A DNA stretch of 64,000 nt from Aspidiotus rigidus (GCA_035079385.1 JAVHKY010000037.1:2108001-2172000); one strand, 5' to 3'. Counted from the first letter of the stretch, positions 25,501 to 36,296 are shown. Numbers and translations are program-made. The notes: generated by a model from the letters alone, not told the origin.

Positions 25501-25798
25501 TGTTTTAAATTTGCCTCTGCGATGACAAAGTTATCGTAAAATATATGATAAATATTGCTGTAGTGTACCTCGAAAAAACTTTTTTCATCATTAATGTCGA
25601 TATGTTCTGAAAACAGATGAGAAAAAGTCGATCTTATTCGTGATAAAGAGCGCACAAGTTCTCAATTGTTGTATGAGTAATTATGCACGTACCCAACACA
25701 TTCCTTAAATGTTTATATCTGGTCACTGAATCTTTTTTGAAATCTCCGATTTTTTGCGCTGATTTTTTTATGTCTCCGTGAACTTTCTTACCAAACAT
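9570..25798 (-). CDS. RALGAPA: Ral GTPase-activating protein subunit alpha (multi-exon)
   Basis: This is the catalytic alpha subunit of the RalGAP complex, which works with a beta subunit to switch off RalA/RalB. The start Met (25796-25798) begins [20 protein letters not shown], close to the animal RALGAPA N-terminus. Conserved blocks follow in family order: [153 protein letters not shown] and the RapGAP domain. The last exon ends [13 protein letters not shown] and TAA. Confirmed exons include 25798-25693, 25606-25496, 25391-25374, 24381-24210, 12399-12221, 11257-11092, 10841-10713, 10635-10480, 10405-10247, 10168-10039, 9959-9826 and 9745-9570. At least 25 coding exons are present in total. 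The middle exons were placed by similarity only. Confidence 0.95.
9826..10841 (-). other. RALGAPA: RapGAP catalytic domain exons of RALGAPA
   Basis: Five consecutive exons encode the GAP domain. The landmarks are [100 protein letters not shown] and [13 protein letters not shown], ending in [15 protein letters not shown]. In RapGAP/tuberin-type domains an asparagine in the RH(I/L)GND segment enters the GTPase active site in place of an arginine finger. That segment is intact here (TRHLGNDEV), so catalytic activity is expected. Junctions joined in phase, for example GLINK|TRHLGND. Confidence 0.93.
11374..11961. mobile_element. foldback DNA transposon, pogo/Tigger-like ends, in a RALGAPA intron
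   Basis: The left end is CAGTAAAACCTCCCTTAATG followed by GACACCTCTAAATA. The right end, reverse-complemented, is CAGTAAATCCTCTGATTGAC followed by GGACACTC. A TA flanks the left end. Inverted similarity continues inward: TTTAATTTGACTTTTTC and TTTGTGTTTTATGTGAG have partners around an AT-rich centre near 11730, so the whole element can fold on itself. CAGT-starting ends with a TA target suggest the pogo/Tigger branch of Tc1-mariner. No transposase frame is present. The element lies in the intron between exons 12221-12399 and 11092-11257. Confidence 0.7.
12721..13470. repeat. tandem repeat, about 130-148 bp, five units, RALGAPA intron
   Basis: Each unit starts with a GC-richer block, TCTACCCCGTGGGTGATTCA followed by GAAATTCGCGAGTACACCCC, and continues with a long AT-only stretch of TAAT/AAAT words. 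Unit starts are near 12773, 12921, 13053, 13195 and 13325. The fourth is preceded by a short CGTGCGTCCGTGCA variant. A C-rich run (12745-12761) lies at the left edge. Confidence 0.9.
13471..13960. repeat. dispersed minisatellite fragment and a duplicated block, RALGAPA intron
   Basis: 13471-13530 carries the same TATCATATATGGCT and TCGAAATTTTTCCAAGTCCC words as the minisatellite at 40.7-41.9 kb. The following block (CTTGAATTGTCTCATACCAT and GCGAACGAGCGGAGCGAG) recurs at 13620-13670 and again at 13855-13960, so the segment is locally duplicated. No coding content. Confidence 0.75.
14265..18204 (-). other. RALGAPA: central exon cluster of RALGAPA
   Basis: This is a dense set of short exons separated by introns mostly under 150 bp. 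It encodes the conserved central helical-repeat region: [20 protein letters not shown] and [17 protein letters not shown], the [20 protein letters not shown] block near 16630, [20 protein letters not shown] near 15450, the [13 protein letters not shown] segment near 15060, and [14 protein letters not shown] near 14540. The 17.6-18.2 kb exons are Ser/Asp/Glu-rich ([17 protein letters not shown]) and match the disordered, likely phosphorylated linker of the family. Many long frames in this interval are shadow frames of these exons. Confidence 0.8.
18940..18986. repeat. two-tier hairpin after a T-rich tract
   Basis: ACTAGCG (18940-18946) pairs with CGCTAGT (18980-18986). Inside it, GTCGTCG (18955-18961) pairs with CGACGAC (18970-18976). 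It lies just after an 18-base T run and may be the end of an unidentified element. Confidence 0.6.
19572..19630. ncRNA. 59-nt hairpin, copy 1 of 2 (function unknown)
   Basis: Stem 1 is TCTGGCA (19572-19578) with TGCTAGA (19624-19630). A 3x3 internal loop (AAA/TTC) follows. Stem 2 is GGGCGTC (19582-19588) with GACGCCC (19614-19620). The apical part contains TATTTCTTATGGGAC. A second copy of identical length lies at 28249-28307, and the differences in stem 1 preserve pairing. Whether it is a non-coding RNA, a MITE end or a repeat relic is open; the RNA label is a hypothesis. Confidence 0.4.
20830..20890. repeat. hairpin with A tail, possible retroelement 3' end
   Basis: GGGTGGTGTCGGC (20830-20842) is an imperfect inverted copy of GTCGGCACCACCC (20865-20877), with 13 As directly after it. 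A terminal hairpin plus A tail is typical of non-LTR or SINE 3' ends. No coding part is visible upstream. Confidence 0.45.
21093..25606 (-). other. RALGAPA: N-terminal exon cluster of RALGAPA
   Basis: This holds the exons after the first coding exon: [19 protein letters not shown] (25496-25606), the microexon, the [20 protein letters not shown] exon (24210-24381), [20 protein letters not shown] (ending 24132), [20 protein letters not shown] near 23850, [20 protein letters not shown] near 23400, the [20 protein letters not shown] exon near 22970-23100, the [15 protein letters not shown] exon near 22090-22250, [20 protein letters not shown] near 21400-21500, and [20 protein letters not shown] near 21240-21310. 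Order and spacing match vertebrate and fly RALGAPA. Confidence 0.85.
25374..25391 (-). other. RALGAPA: 18-nt microexon of RALGAPA
   Basis: A six-codon exon between an AG acceptor and a GT donor. It joins exon 25496-25606 (one-base carry) to exon 24210-24381. The spliced reading is [20 protein letters not shown], with the frame kept only if this exon is included. Confidence 0.75.
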
Positions 25799-28248
25799 TC
25801 TTCCTGTAAAGTGAGATACATCGAGATGAATTTCAAGAGCTTTACATATAAAATATTTTACCTGCAATCTATACGATTCATTGTAATCATATTATTGAAT
25901 GAAGTAAACTCTCAATTTACAATTTCGTACAATAAATGGTAATTAGCTGTAATAAAAACCTGACGACGTTTGTTCGAAAGAGAAATAATAAGAATTTTTC
26001 AATAAAACGTTACATAGAATAGAAAACTACTTTGATATGAGAGAATTGAAACTAGAATGTATTGAACACATGAAAATCAAATTTTCGCCTCGATCTTGCT
26101 CGTCAAAATTGTGACGGTAAAGATCAGTATTCTTCATATGTTGAGAAGAACCTCCGAGAGGATAAGGAAGAGGAACTGCTCACTCGAACTTGATGATTTC
26201 TGTAGTTCACATATTTGTAGCGGCCTACCATTAGAGATTCGACATGATTTAAAAAGAAGAAACTTCGATACAACAGCTTTCAAAGGAAATGACCAATATA
26301 ATGGAAGTTCAACTTGTGCGTTTTACATAAACATACTTGGCTGTACTCATTGGAGATTCTCTTGAATGGATATTCTCAGAACATAATCTTGAACGGGTTT
26401 CAACGTGTAGGATCATAAGGTCCAATCTTCAATGAAGAAAATTCATTTGATTGAAAATGTTACAAGGCGCGTCTCTCTCGTATCACTCCACGATCTATCC
26501 TATCCTGCGATCTACGGCTACTTTCCTATCTCACAACTTAGATCATATACTGTACTTTAAGCATGGATCCAACATCGAGTTCAAGAGTAGGAGATCCGAA
26601 TCCAATTGAATTCCGAAGTGAAGCGTCATCAAAAACTTTCTCATGAGACCAAAGACCGAACAAAAAATATGCGCCAATCAGCGGTCAGCGAGTTAGCAAC
26701 ACTAGCAAGTAGTAAAAAAAAAAGTGATGTTGGCGCTCTCGCTTTGGTGATTCGATTCATCTGTCGAACTAAAAATAACAATCTGGAAAAAAGACATTTT
26801 TGTGGAGCGACTTTCGACAAGATAGACATTTTTATCCAGATCGTCGTTTTGAACAGGTCCCAACAATGGGTGGAGCCACCGGTGATGGTGGGTGGTTACA
26901 TCTACATGATTTGCCCAGACTGTTTTGCAAAAAGTCTATGAAATGTTTTCTTTTCCTCTCCACACAGAGAATATTGTGATAAGTGGGAGCAACTTGGAAA
27001 TTGATAATGCCAACTTGTATTTGCACTGAGAAATGCGAGAAACAAGAGGAAAATTATTATCAAGAAAGCGAATAATTATTTATGATTTTTAAATATCAAC
27101 CTGCAGTCGAGATTGTAAACTTTAGTCGAGAGATCTGCGCTTCGCAGTCGTGTTGTTTCTCGTTTGGTTTAATACTAGACGTAAATTATTTATTCGGTGT
27201 TAATATTTCATATTTCACTTCGTCGTATTTCGTAATGCGCGATGAGCTCGTCTTAGCGAAATTCGCCATGAAATTTAAAATAAAATATAATTAACAGTGG
27301 ATTGATCGTTCGCTTATCAGTTTCGTAATTTTCAGTGTGAGGAGACGATCCTCGTGAACGTGATGATGTTAGTTGCGATGACTGCAATGCTCGTATCGGT
27401 AGCCGAGTTATCGAACGTGCTATCTGTATTAGCTGTTTTAATATGTTTCTGTGCAATGTTCCTACTTATCATGAGGTAAGAAACATTTTAAAATGAAAAT
27501 TCTGATTGGAAATATAATACTTACTTATTCGTCAACTGCCTCTTTACTTGAGAGTTATATGAGCCCAAACGAAGTCTGTGAGTGTACGTTCGTACTCAAA
27601 TCTTCATCCAAAATCTTCCTGGCGCCTCTGACACGTTTCATTCTGCTCCTGAAATAGTTTTCAAAACGAATCTGTGATGTGAAGAACCGACGACTTGAGA
27701 AATACTACAAGAGAATCAGCTTATCAAAGTATCACGAATCCACGTATCGATAGTCCTCCTTGATCGACCAATTCACACCATTCTCTCTTCAAAAGAGTTT
27801 TCAACAAAAGTTTCATCTTTTCACTTTGTGGACAAGTTAATCGTCGTCCTTTCTATGCGAGCATTTCCAAGCCCACCAATGTGAATTTTGAGTTTGTTAG
27901 GTCGCTGGAGTGTATTTCAGTAGTTTTTCGATTTATATAATCGTCTTGCCTGAGGATGTCTTCGTTGTTCTCGCCTTCTAAAAGTTTTGTTCAATTCCGA
28001 TAAGTTATGTTGAATTTTGGTCCACCTATTGGTTTCATGTTCACTTTGATCTACTTCTGCTCCATTCGTGCAGTTTTGATTCTTTTGGTTATACTTTTCC
28101 TAGAGAAAATATAGTTAGGTCAATATCAATTTTCGATGTCCAAAGATGAAACTCAGAAGAAATTTCTTGTAAAATAATTTGAAACCCATTTTTTGAGAAA
28201 TCTGGTTAGGGGGGGGGGTTACCAATGACGTTGGAAGTTTAGAAGGTA
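25799..28248. other. intergenic and probable RALGAPA upstream region
   Basis: The RALGAPA 5' untranslated exon(s) and promoter should lie in the left part. A TTTACAG acceptor-like site sits just before the start codon, hinting at a non-coding first exon upstream. Otherwise only short unsupported frames (26096-26365, 26606-26941) are seen. A run of Gs occurs at 28209-28218. Confidence 0.45.
27340..27475 (+). other. possible isolated zinc-finger-like exon
   Basis: In one plus-strand frame between a TTTTCAG acceptor-like site (about 27335) and a GAG|GTAAG donor (27475/27476), the reading is GDDPRERDDVSCDDCNARIG, then SRVIERAICISCFNMFLC. The spacing is C-x2-C-x13-C-x2-C-x5-C, as in ZZ-type zinc fingers. 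A TGA lies directly upstream in the same frame, so the acceptor would have to be the nearby GAG. No neighbouring exons were found, so this may be chance or a relic. Confidence 0.2.
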
Positions 28249-28307
28249 TCTGTAAAAAGGGCGTCGGTTTGAGGTATTTCTCATGAGACGGACGCCCTCC
28301 TTACAGA
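28249..28307. ncRNA. 59-nt hairpin, copy 2 of 2 (function unknown)
   Basis: Stem 1 is TCTGTAA (28249-28255) with TTACAGA (28301-28307). The internal loop is AAA/TCC. Stem 2 is GGGCGTC (28259-28265) with GACGCCC (28291-28297). The apical part contains TATTTCTCATGAGAC with TGAG/CTCA pairing. Compared with copy 1, stem 1 positions 5 and 6 change on both sides (T-A to G-C, A-T to C-G) and position 4 goes from G-C to G-T. CCTCCTCAA follows in copy 2 and CCTCCTCAA-like sequence follows copy 1. Confidence 0.4.
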
Positions 28308-31300
28308 CACCTCCTCAATTTCGAACCCTAAGAAATCATAGAAATATGGGATGAAAGATCCTGAACGATGAAATTCCGTGAGTTATCTTCGTGTTAGTGA
28401 ATCAATTTTTAAAATAAGGAACGTGCCTTCCAATTGTTTTACTGACCTGGCATGAATCACGAAAACTTTGTACTGAATTTATGCTGAAGAGCTCACTACA
28501 TCTTTTATAATTACCCATGTGTAAGCGAATACATCACGTATTCATGTGTAGATATCAGACGGAATTTTTTCAATAGGGTTGCGGTCGAATGCTGTAAAAG
28601 TAGAGAAATATACAACTCAATGGGTGAATATTCCCATTCCAATCCAGAATAAACGAGGAAGTTTTCCTTGCGAACGAAAGAGTTGTTGAAAAAACAAGAA
28701 TTTAAAATGGTACCCTATGAAGGATCATATTTGCAAGATTCAAAGTGAACTCTTATGTAATGGAGAAGGAGTATGAAAAAACGAGCTATGAAAGGTTCTA
28801 TCTCTGATCGACGTCAAATCATTCGTATTTTTAATATTTTGGCCATGTATAGTATCAGTAAGCGTGTACAGCTTTGCTTGTGAACTCTTGAAGGCTTTTA
28901 AGTTAAGTATGAATAGTCTTTTTTTCAGAAATATGACAGTCTTTTGGTTACACGGAGAAGATTTCATGTTTTCCAGTTCTGTTCATCATGTTCAGCAGCG
29001 AATACCACAAATGAAGATGATGAAAGTTCACATTCCATTTACATTTAAGTTACAAGAAAGTTCCACAGCATCTTATACAGGTAAAAAATTATTGGTCAAT
29101 AAAATTCGGATGAACTAAAAGGCGACTCCAAATGAACTTCTGGAGATACTTGCGAATTTCTAGCCCTTTCTTATGTGTCTGTAACTTGCAAGAACGCTAC
29201 ACCATAATTATCGCCATCGAGAGCCACTATTTACGTTTTTTTATCGTGTCAGGAAAATCACATTTCATACAGCAGACAGAAAGTGTATGAATTGCCGGCC
29301 TTTACTCCTGGAGGAAGAATTCATGACATATGAAATTATGGAAGGATTGTTTCTTTTATCCTATCGCACCTCTGACAATAGCTCAATATAAACATTTATT
29401 CTCATTTTTTGAGATTTAGTTCCGATCTATACCGGGTAATCTCGTTTATCGATATCCCTCAGCATGTTTACTCCGATATCACATCAATCAGCCTGGATAG
29501 AGGGTTTTAAAATTTCATCAATTTTCTCTTCGTACTCGTTCCCAAAATGCGTCAATGTAGTTACTGACTTCGATATTTAGTTTTTGAATCACCTCTGAAA
29601 ATACATAATACAAATTATGATTTATTTGTTGTTCTTAGAGAGATTAGATCTTGAAAAATTATCTTCGGATTGAATTAGTGTTACTTTTTTGCATCTCTCC
29701 CTCCAGCATGTAGTCGAGTGCATTCAATCTTGGAACAGATATGAGAAAACTTTGTCAACGAAATAGTGAAGTATGAAGATTTCATTTTCATAATAACTTC
29801 GTGATGTCATCATAGTTGGCCAGGAGTTGTTTTTTCCCATCTGTTGTTGATTATAATAGAGGTAACAATTATAAACGTTAGTGATTAGATGGTCAATGAA
29901 TTCCAAGTCGGTATGACGATGAAATGATTAACGTGATAGGTACACAGACGCGAAAAGAATATAATAATATTGACAAGAGATAGCACGTCATGATCATAAT
30001 ATTGTGGTCGTTGTATGTGCCTCAACCAGAATGATTCCTCTATTCGAGACTCGTGACTTGTCTATTTTTTGCAGGTTGAGGTTGTGTCCCAAAATTTGTG
30101 AATTGAAAAAACTCATTCAATTTTTTTTTTTTTTACAACTGTGTTGAAGGAGATATGGGTGAGTCATTTTCGAGAAACTTCCTACAATTCATTGCCATTG
30201 TTGTACCTCCTCACTCGGTGGAGGACCATCCATCGAACTATACAAAGGAGGCTAAATTCATCGTCCCTTACATTTCTTCCAATTTATTTCGTTTTCTGGT
30301 GATTATCGTGAGGTTTGATACAAGCTGGATCTTGTCCCCTATAAAATTCGATATGAATGAATCACGATTACTTGCTGATAGATGGACAGCGAAACAGGAA
30401 TTTTGGTAGCTCAATCGGTAGAGCATGCGCTCGGCGAGCGAAAAGTTGCAGGTTTGAACCCCGTCGAGACAAGCTAGATTTTCCGCTGATAACTTTTAAC
30501 TCTCGAAAAAATTTTAATTTCCCAATTTAATAGAATCGCGCGTTTCAAATATCAATTCTGATTGATGCTAAGAAATATTGATCTTAATATTATGAAACTC
30601 GCTATCGATAAGAGGTAATAATAATTGCTGCTTGTCTCTTGTCTCAAATTTTATTCATGATGAAACCCTACGTGTATTGGCATATCTTCATTACAAAACA
30701 ACAGAAATAAGAAAACACTACATCTGATAGGATCTTGCGAATGGAATGATATTGAAACCGCAATATCGCAATGTAAAATCTCGTTATTTCCGCGAGGGAA
30801 AAAAACGAGTTTTTGTTCGTGTATAGTGAAAGTTGTTTTACGCATTTTCAATTTTTTTCGTTCATTTCACGATAAGATTTCGATTTCGCCCATTATTCCC
30901 GCATCCTCATCGTCGAATGATTTGAATAAACCAAAAATACAGTTCATAAAAAAATTCTGTATCGATCCTTTCTTTCTAGACGAACGATTCGAGCGGAGAG
31001 ATTTATGTTGAAAAGAATCCTCTACTTGTTCTACCACAAAATCGTGCAGTTGTGTGAAATTTTAGCGATAGGTGTGCTCGTTTGGATGTGTCAACTGGAA
31101 AGATTAATTTTGGAATTCAATACATATGGTGATACGTTTCCGAAACAGTGATTATTGGGTACGAAGACAGTATCAATAGAGCGAAAAGTGGAATGAAAAA
31201 GCGATTTTTGACAAAAAGCAAACCCTAATAGCGCCTGAAATTTGTCCGAGAGGAGAGACATGTCACATGTGTACGAGACACTCGAATACCGAACAGGATA

Positions 31301-31655
31301 AGATAAGTAAGCAGAACTTTACCAAATCGGGCAGAAAATCGCCCAATGAGGAGATGTACGATAAATTGGTTGAACGGTGAAAAATCATTGTATGTACGAA
31401 AACTAGATGGTGTAATTCTACATGTTTGACCTGAAGAGGGAAAACAAAAAATCAGTGAAGGAAAAATTGAAAGTAGATATGAGTTGGACAAACAACAGCT
31501 GTGAAGTGAGAATCTTCATGAGAAGGGCAAAATGTTTTCGCTGTTTTTCGATTTTTTAGATATATCGCGTGCAAACGAGGATATAACGTTTGGTAAGAAT
31601 ATTATAACACGAAAACTATGATGGAAAACAATGTCGATCTAGAATTTTCAAAATT
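28308..31655. other. gene-poor intergenic region
   Basis: Apart from the tRNA-like relic at 30.4 kb, nothing was recognised. Frames at 28864-29118, 30155-30409 and 31225-31491 show no family resemblance and no splice context that I could support. Confidence 0.45.
30400..30473 (+). tRNA. tRNA-like pseudogene or tRNA-derived SINE head
   Basis: The D arm is GCTC-AATCGGTA-GAGC, with an A box TAGCTCAATCGG at 30407-30418. The B box is GGTTTGAACCC at 30451-30461 with a TTTGAAC T loop. The anticodon arm pairs in four of five positions, but position 33 is C if the anticodon is read as GGC (Ala). The T stem has one mismatch. The acceptor arm fails to pair at three positions. Pol III promoter boxes are therefore retained while the cloverleaf is damaged, as in a pseudogene or SINE. 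Confidence 0.5.
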
Positions 31656-31707
31656 TCTCATTCACCACCATCTCCACCTATTTAATATAAACCTCTCTAT
31701 ATCCCCT

Positions 31708-33200
31708 ATGAAAGTCATCTGCATACAATGGAACTTAAGAGGCTAATTCAAAAGACTTCCTGAACTTCAGCACCTCATATCACTTTACCATCCACTCATC
31801 ATCTGCCTCCAAGAAACACATCTCCTCCCCCATCACAAAGTAACCCTCGCCAACTACACTCTCTTTCGTCACGATTTCACCCATGGTCAAATAGCGAGCG
31901 GAGGATCCGCAATATTAGTACACAAAACTCTCTCAGCAAACATAATTGCCGTTAGACCCACTTTACAAGCAGTATCAATCTTAATCAACTTACCTTCCTT
32001 ATCTAAAACCCCCATATCAATTTCATCAATCTACATCCCCCCTGACCTAAATATGTCAACTCACGATCTCCAGTCCCTAATTTCTAACCTCCCTCCACCT
32101 ATCATCCTTTACGGCGACTTCAACGCGCACAGCCCAACATGGAGCTCTGATCATCACAACAACAGAGCTAACGCCATCGATACCCTCCTTGTTAGCGAAC
32201 CCGATCTCCTACTACTTAACACACACAAGTCTCCAACTCACTTCTGCCTAGCAAATGGAACTTTCTCAACTATCGACCTTTCCTTATATTCCACATCACT
32301 CTCCTCCCTACTCACCTGGAAGACGCATTCAGACCTATGTGATAGCGATCATTTTCCCATACTAATCAGTCAAGAATCTCTTCCCTCACACACATTCACA
32401 TCCCCCCCCCCTAAGTGGATCCTTGAGAAAGCCGACTGGCCCCTCTTCACTAGTCTCACCGCCAACACCGAACACATTCCCCCTTCTGACACAATTGACG
32501 CTGATATCATCTCTTTCACTGGATTTATCATCCAAGCTGCCGATCAAGCCATCCCAAAAACCTCTCCCTCATCAAAAAATCGTCCCGTCCCCTGGTGGTC
32601 CCCTGAAATCAAAATTGCATTGAAAGACCGAAATAAAGCCCTCAATCGTTACAAAAAGACCGCAGATGTATCAGACCTCATTAACTATAAAAGACTACGA
32701 GCCAAAGCCCGTTGTCTACTTCGTTCCGCCAAGAAACGAAGCTGGAACTCGTTTGTCTCGTCAATTAATCGACCTGTTTCTTGCTCCGCTATGTGGAGTA
32801 ACATTAAAAAGTTAACAGGTTCGAAACAAACATTCTCCTTCCAACTCCTCTATCAAAACAACCAAATCTATGAATCACCATCAGAAATCAGCGAAATACT
32901 AGCTGAGAATTATTTTCAAATTTCCTCCAACACTAACTACGACCCACCTTTCACTCGAATCAAACAACAAGCCGAAAATACCACAATAGATTTCTCCCTT
33001 AATCTGTCACAAACTCTCACACTTCCCTACAACAAACCAATCACCAAACAAGAAGTCACCCACACCATCTCCCTCTGCTCCAAAAAATCAGCTCCCGGTC
33101 TCGACCAAATTAGCCCCACTATGCTACACAAACTTCATACAAATGCCATCTCACACCTCACCTCACTCCTAAACCGAATATTTTTTCCACCTCCTTCCCC
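31708..33200 (+). pseudogene. LINE ORF2, endonuclease and pre-RT part (broken)
   Basis: The reading starts MKVICIQWNLRG and is stopped at once by TAA 31744-31746. The same frame then runs on: IICLQETHLLPHH (catalytic Glu), GGSAILVHK, ILYGDFNAHSPTW (Asp/Asn), FSTIDLSLYS, and SDHFPI (the Asp-His pair of AP endonucleases). After a linker it reaches the RT palm entry, SAPGLDQISPTMLHKL. A one-base frameshift lies in a T run near 33180-33190. The downstream frame resumes with NNWKTALIIPILKP. Confidence 0.9.
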
Positions 33201-34577
33201 AATAACTGGAAAACAGCTCTAATCATTCCAATCCTGAAACCTCTCAAAGACCCCTCACACCCTCTATCCTACCGACCCATATCACTACTAAGCACTCTTG
33301 GCAAAATTCTCGAAAAAATTATCAATAGTAGACTCTTATGGTTCCTTGATTCCAACGAAATATTAAGTAATACACAATATGGGTGCCGTAAGGGCCGATC
33401 AGCTCTAATGGCCCTTGCTGACCTCGATTCCCAAATCTACGACGCCCATGCTCACGGAGCGAACCTCTACTGAATATTTTTTGATATGGAGAACGCTTTC
33501 CCGAGAGTCTGGACATACCAAATATGCGTCATCCTACACCAACTTGGACTTCGAGGACCCTTCCCTCTCCTACTTCAAAATTATCTTACTAATCGATCTT
33601 TTAGAGTCCGCGTAAGCGATCACTATTCCTCAACCTTCCCTCAAGAAAATGGTATCCCCCAAGGATCCCCACTTAGCGGCACCCTCTTTCTCATCGCCAT
33701 CAACAACATAACAAAAATCATAAAATCTCCAATTCAAACCCTCCTATTCTCTGATGACCTAAGCATCCATTTACGTTCCACTAACACAACTCGCGCCCAT
33801 CGTCTGCTACAAAAAACAATCAATAAAGTACACGCTTGGCTTTCCCTCTTAGGATTCCGCATTTCTTACCCCAAAACCAAACTCGTCATTTTCCAAAAAC
33901 CACGCCAGAAAACTATTAAATTTCCCCCTCTCACAATAGCTAACTACCCGATCCCACAAGTCAAAACTACTAAAGTTCTTGGCCTCAATTTCCACAACCG
34001 TCACTCTTGGATCCCCCATATCAAACTAACTAAATCAAAATGCATTCGAGCACTCAATGTCCTAAAATTCCTCTCCCACCCTAAAGAAGGTTGTAACCGA
34101 AAAAACCTTCTCCACCTCCACCAGAGCTTAATCCGACCCATCCTCGATTATGGATCACCCATTTACGGTCTCGCCCCTCCCTCTCGTTTAAAACTACTCG
34201 ACACCATCCAAAATTCTTCACTCAGAATAGCTACTGGAGCATTCCGAACCAGTCCCGCTGAAAGCCTCTGTGCAGACACTGGCTTCCCCCCACTTCACTA
34301 TCGACGCCTCAAACTGACAACCAACTTCCTCACAACTGTCCTACAATATCCGCAAACCCCCGTCCACCATCGCATATTCCCCCCTCATCATAACCAAAAT
34401 TCCTCGACCAATCTACGTTCCAACCTAGAACTCCAACTAGCACGCCCCTTCAAGTTCCATTGCCTTAACCATATCGATCCTTCAACCCCTCCTTGGCTCT
34501 TTATTCCACCCAAAATCATTCGCGACCTAAAACGCCTCCCTCGTCTTTCAACTTCTCCCGAAGAATACCAAGCATAG
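33201..34577 (+). pseudogene. LINE ORF2, reverse transcriptase core (broken)
   Basis: Family motifs are SYRPISLLSTLGKILEKII, QYGCRKGRSALMALADL, FFDMENAFPRVW (motif A Asp), NGIPQGSPLSGTLFLIAINN (motif B) and LLFSDDLSIH (motif C, with SDD in place of the usual ADD), followed by the thumb region LGFRISYPKTKLVIF. In-frame stops are TGA at 33471-33473, just before motif A, and TAG at 34575-34577. The palm aspartates themselves are intact. Confidence 0.92.
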
Positions 34578-35447
34578 TTTAACAAAATCCTTAACAACTC
34601 TCACAACCCTATACTATGTTTCACCAATGGATCTAAATATCAAAACAAAACCGGCTTTTCTTACTCAATAGATCACATCACAGTCTCTCACCGACACCGC
34701 AACACCGCATCCGTCTTTACCACTGAACTACAAGCAATCTTTAGCTGTTTAGAACACATCCTCACCAACCTACCCTCCCGTCTTCCTCTCAACCCATTTT
34801 TAGTCATTTCCGACTCCCTATCATCACTCGACGCCATATCCAACCACACTTCCTCCCACCCACTCATAAGTCGTATACACACTCTCATTAACACCTTCCA
34901 TACCATCCCCATCCCATTATTCTTCATCTGGGTACCTGGTCACAAGGGTATCCCAGGAAACGAAAATGTCGACAAAGCAGCCAAACTAGCAACCCATAAC
35001 CCATCAGTCAACCGCTCTTTCCTCCCCTCACGCTCAGATCTCTCCAAACACATCAACAAATTCATCACTCAAGCATGGTTCACCCATTGGTCTGATCTCA
35101 AATCACACTCAAACAAACTAGCCCAAATTAAAAATATTCCCACCGCGTGGGACTCTTCAAATCTGTCAACACGCAGAGAAGAAATAGTCATCACCCGTCT
35201 TAGAATCGGTCACACCAGACTCACTCACACCCATCTCATCTCTCATCTTATGCCTCTCTCATGCCCTCACTGCGAATCTGAATACCCCCTATCCGTTCAA
35301 CACATCTTCTGCTACCCCAACTTGACCCAACTCCGTAATTCCTTATCCATCCCCCACAACCATACAAAAGCACTTTCAGATCTCTTTCCCTCCATCCTTA
35401 ACATATTCAACTTTTTACAACAAGCCAACTTCCTCTCACGCATATAA
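34578..35447 (+). pseudogene. LINE ORF2, RNase H and C-terminal zinc motif
   Basis: This continues in the RT frame past the TAG. RNase H motifs are CFTNGSKYQ (the first catalytic Asp is changed to Asn, where the family has FTDGS), ELQAIFSCLEH (Glu), LVISDSLSSLDAI (Asp) and FIWVPGHKGIPGNENVDKAA (His/Asp). The C-terminus has LSCPHCESEYPLSVQHIFCY, a C-x2-C-x8-H type zinc motif, and ends FLSRI with TAA at 35445-35447. Confidence 0.88.
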
Positions 35448-35517
35448 TCGCATAATCTAGCCGAGCTCATAGCCCTGAAGGCAGGCTGCTAGTAGCTCGT
35501 TAATTAAAAAAAAAAAA

Positions 35518-36296
35518 AGGAGAAATAGTATGTTTCTATACATGTGAATTTTCACTTTAATCGCTTGTATCAGGGAAGATATTTTTCTCAAAAAATGATG
35601 GTAAAGATCGCTAACCGTGGGTAAAATCGCACTTTACCATCATGTGTTGAGAAAAAAATTTTGAATGGCATTACGAGAATGCGTGGAAAGTAGAGGAGGG
35701 TTTTCGACTTTCTCTTTCGTGCATAGATTCATCAGTAAATGTTGAAATAACTTTTTCGTTCTCTGAGAGGTAAAAGAATAAAATAAGAAGTCGTTTTCCA
35801 TTTTTCGCGACGAATTTCTACGATTTTTGTGGTTTGTATAACACACTTACGTAGAAACGGTGACTCATCGTTATCGAAGAACTACGGTGAAATTTCCAAG
35901 TTGATTTTACTTCGAGCTTTCTTTGGTCTCTCCTGCTATGTTACGTATTCGTAATCTTGTATTTCACTGTACCGGATCATCTATAGCGTTGACGCTGTGA
36001 ACCGTCGAGGAAGAAGGTATTTCATTATGCACTACGCTTCGATAATCAAATAATAATATGATAAAATAATAATAATGCGCATGCTGCGATCATAACTATT
36101 GGAGGATATCATAACTGATCTGTTGATTCTACCGTTTACGAAACTGAACCATTTATGATTATATCTGAAAAATAATTATTATAGTATTATGAGGACACCT
36201 TTCTCTAGACTTTTCGTTGATTGTTTTCTTTCTTTCTCTTCATTGGTGAATTGAAGCCGCTGAAGCCAAGTGAAAATGTGTTTCAATTTAGATTTT
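35518..36296. other. intergenic, nothing recognised
   Basis: AT-rich sequence between the LINE A tail and the first long hairpin element. The minus frame at 35640-35846 has no recognisable content. Confidence 0.45.

Larger units (their letters stand above)
31656..35517 (+). mobile_element. I-type non-LTR retrotransposon, 5' truncated and inactivated
   Basis: The unit has apurinic endonuclease, reverse transcriptase and RNase H domains in that order, a short 3' UTR and an A tail at 35506-35517. No ORF1 was found upstream, so the copy is 5' truncated near the start of ORF2. The plus strand is strikingly C-rich and G-poor compared with both flanks. RNase H plus a C-terminal CPHC zinc motif places it in the I-like group of LINEs. 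No clear target-site duplication was found at the ends. Confidence 0.92.

Noticed and set aside
30400..30473. Functional tRNA gene
   Set aside because: Acceptor stem fails to pair at three positions and T stem at one, and position 33 is not T in the best fold.
32423..32623. Second frame within the LINE ORF2
   Set aside because: Shadow of the endonuclease/RT reading in another frame, favoured by the C-rich strand.
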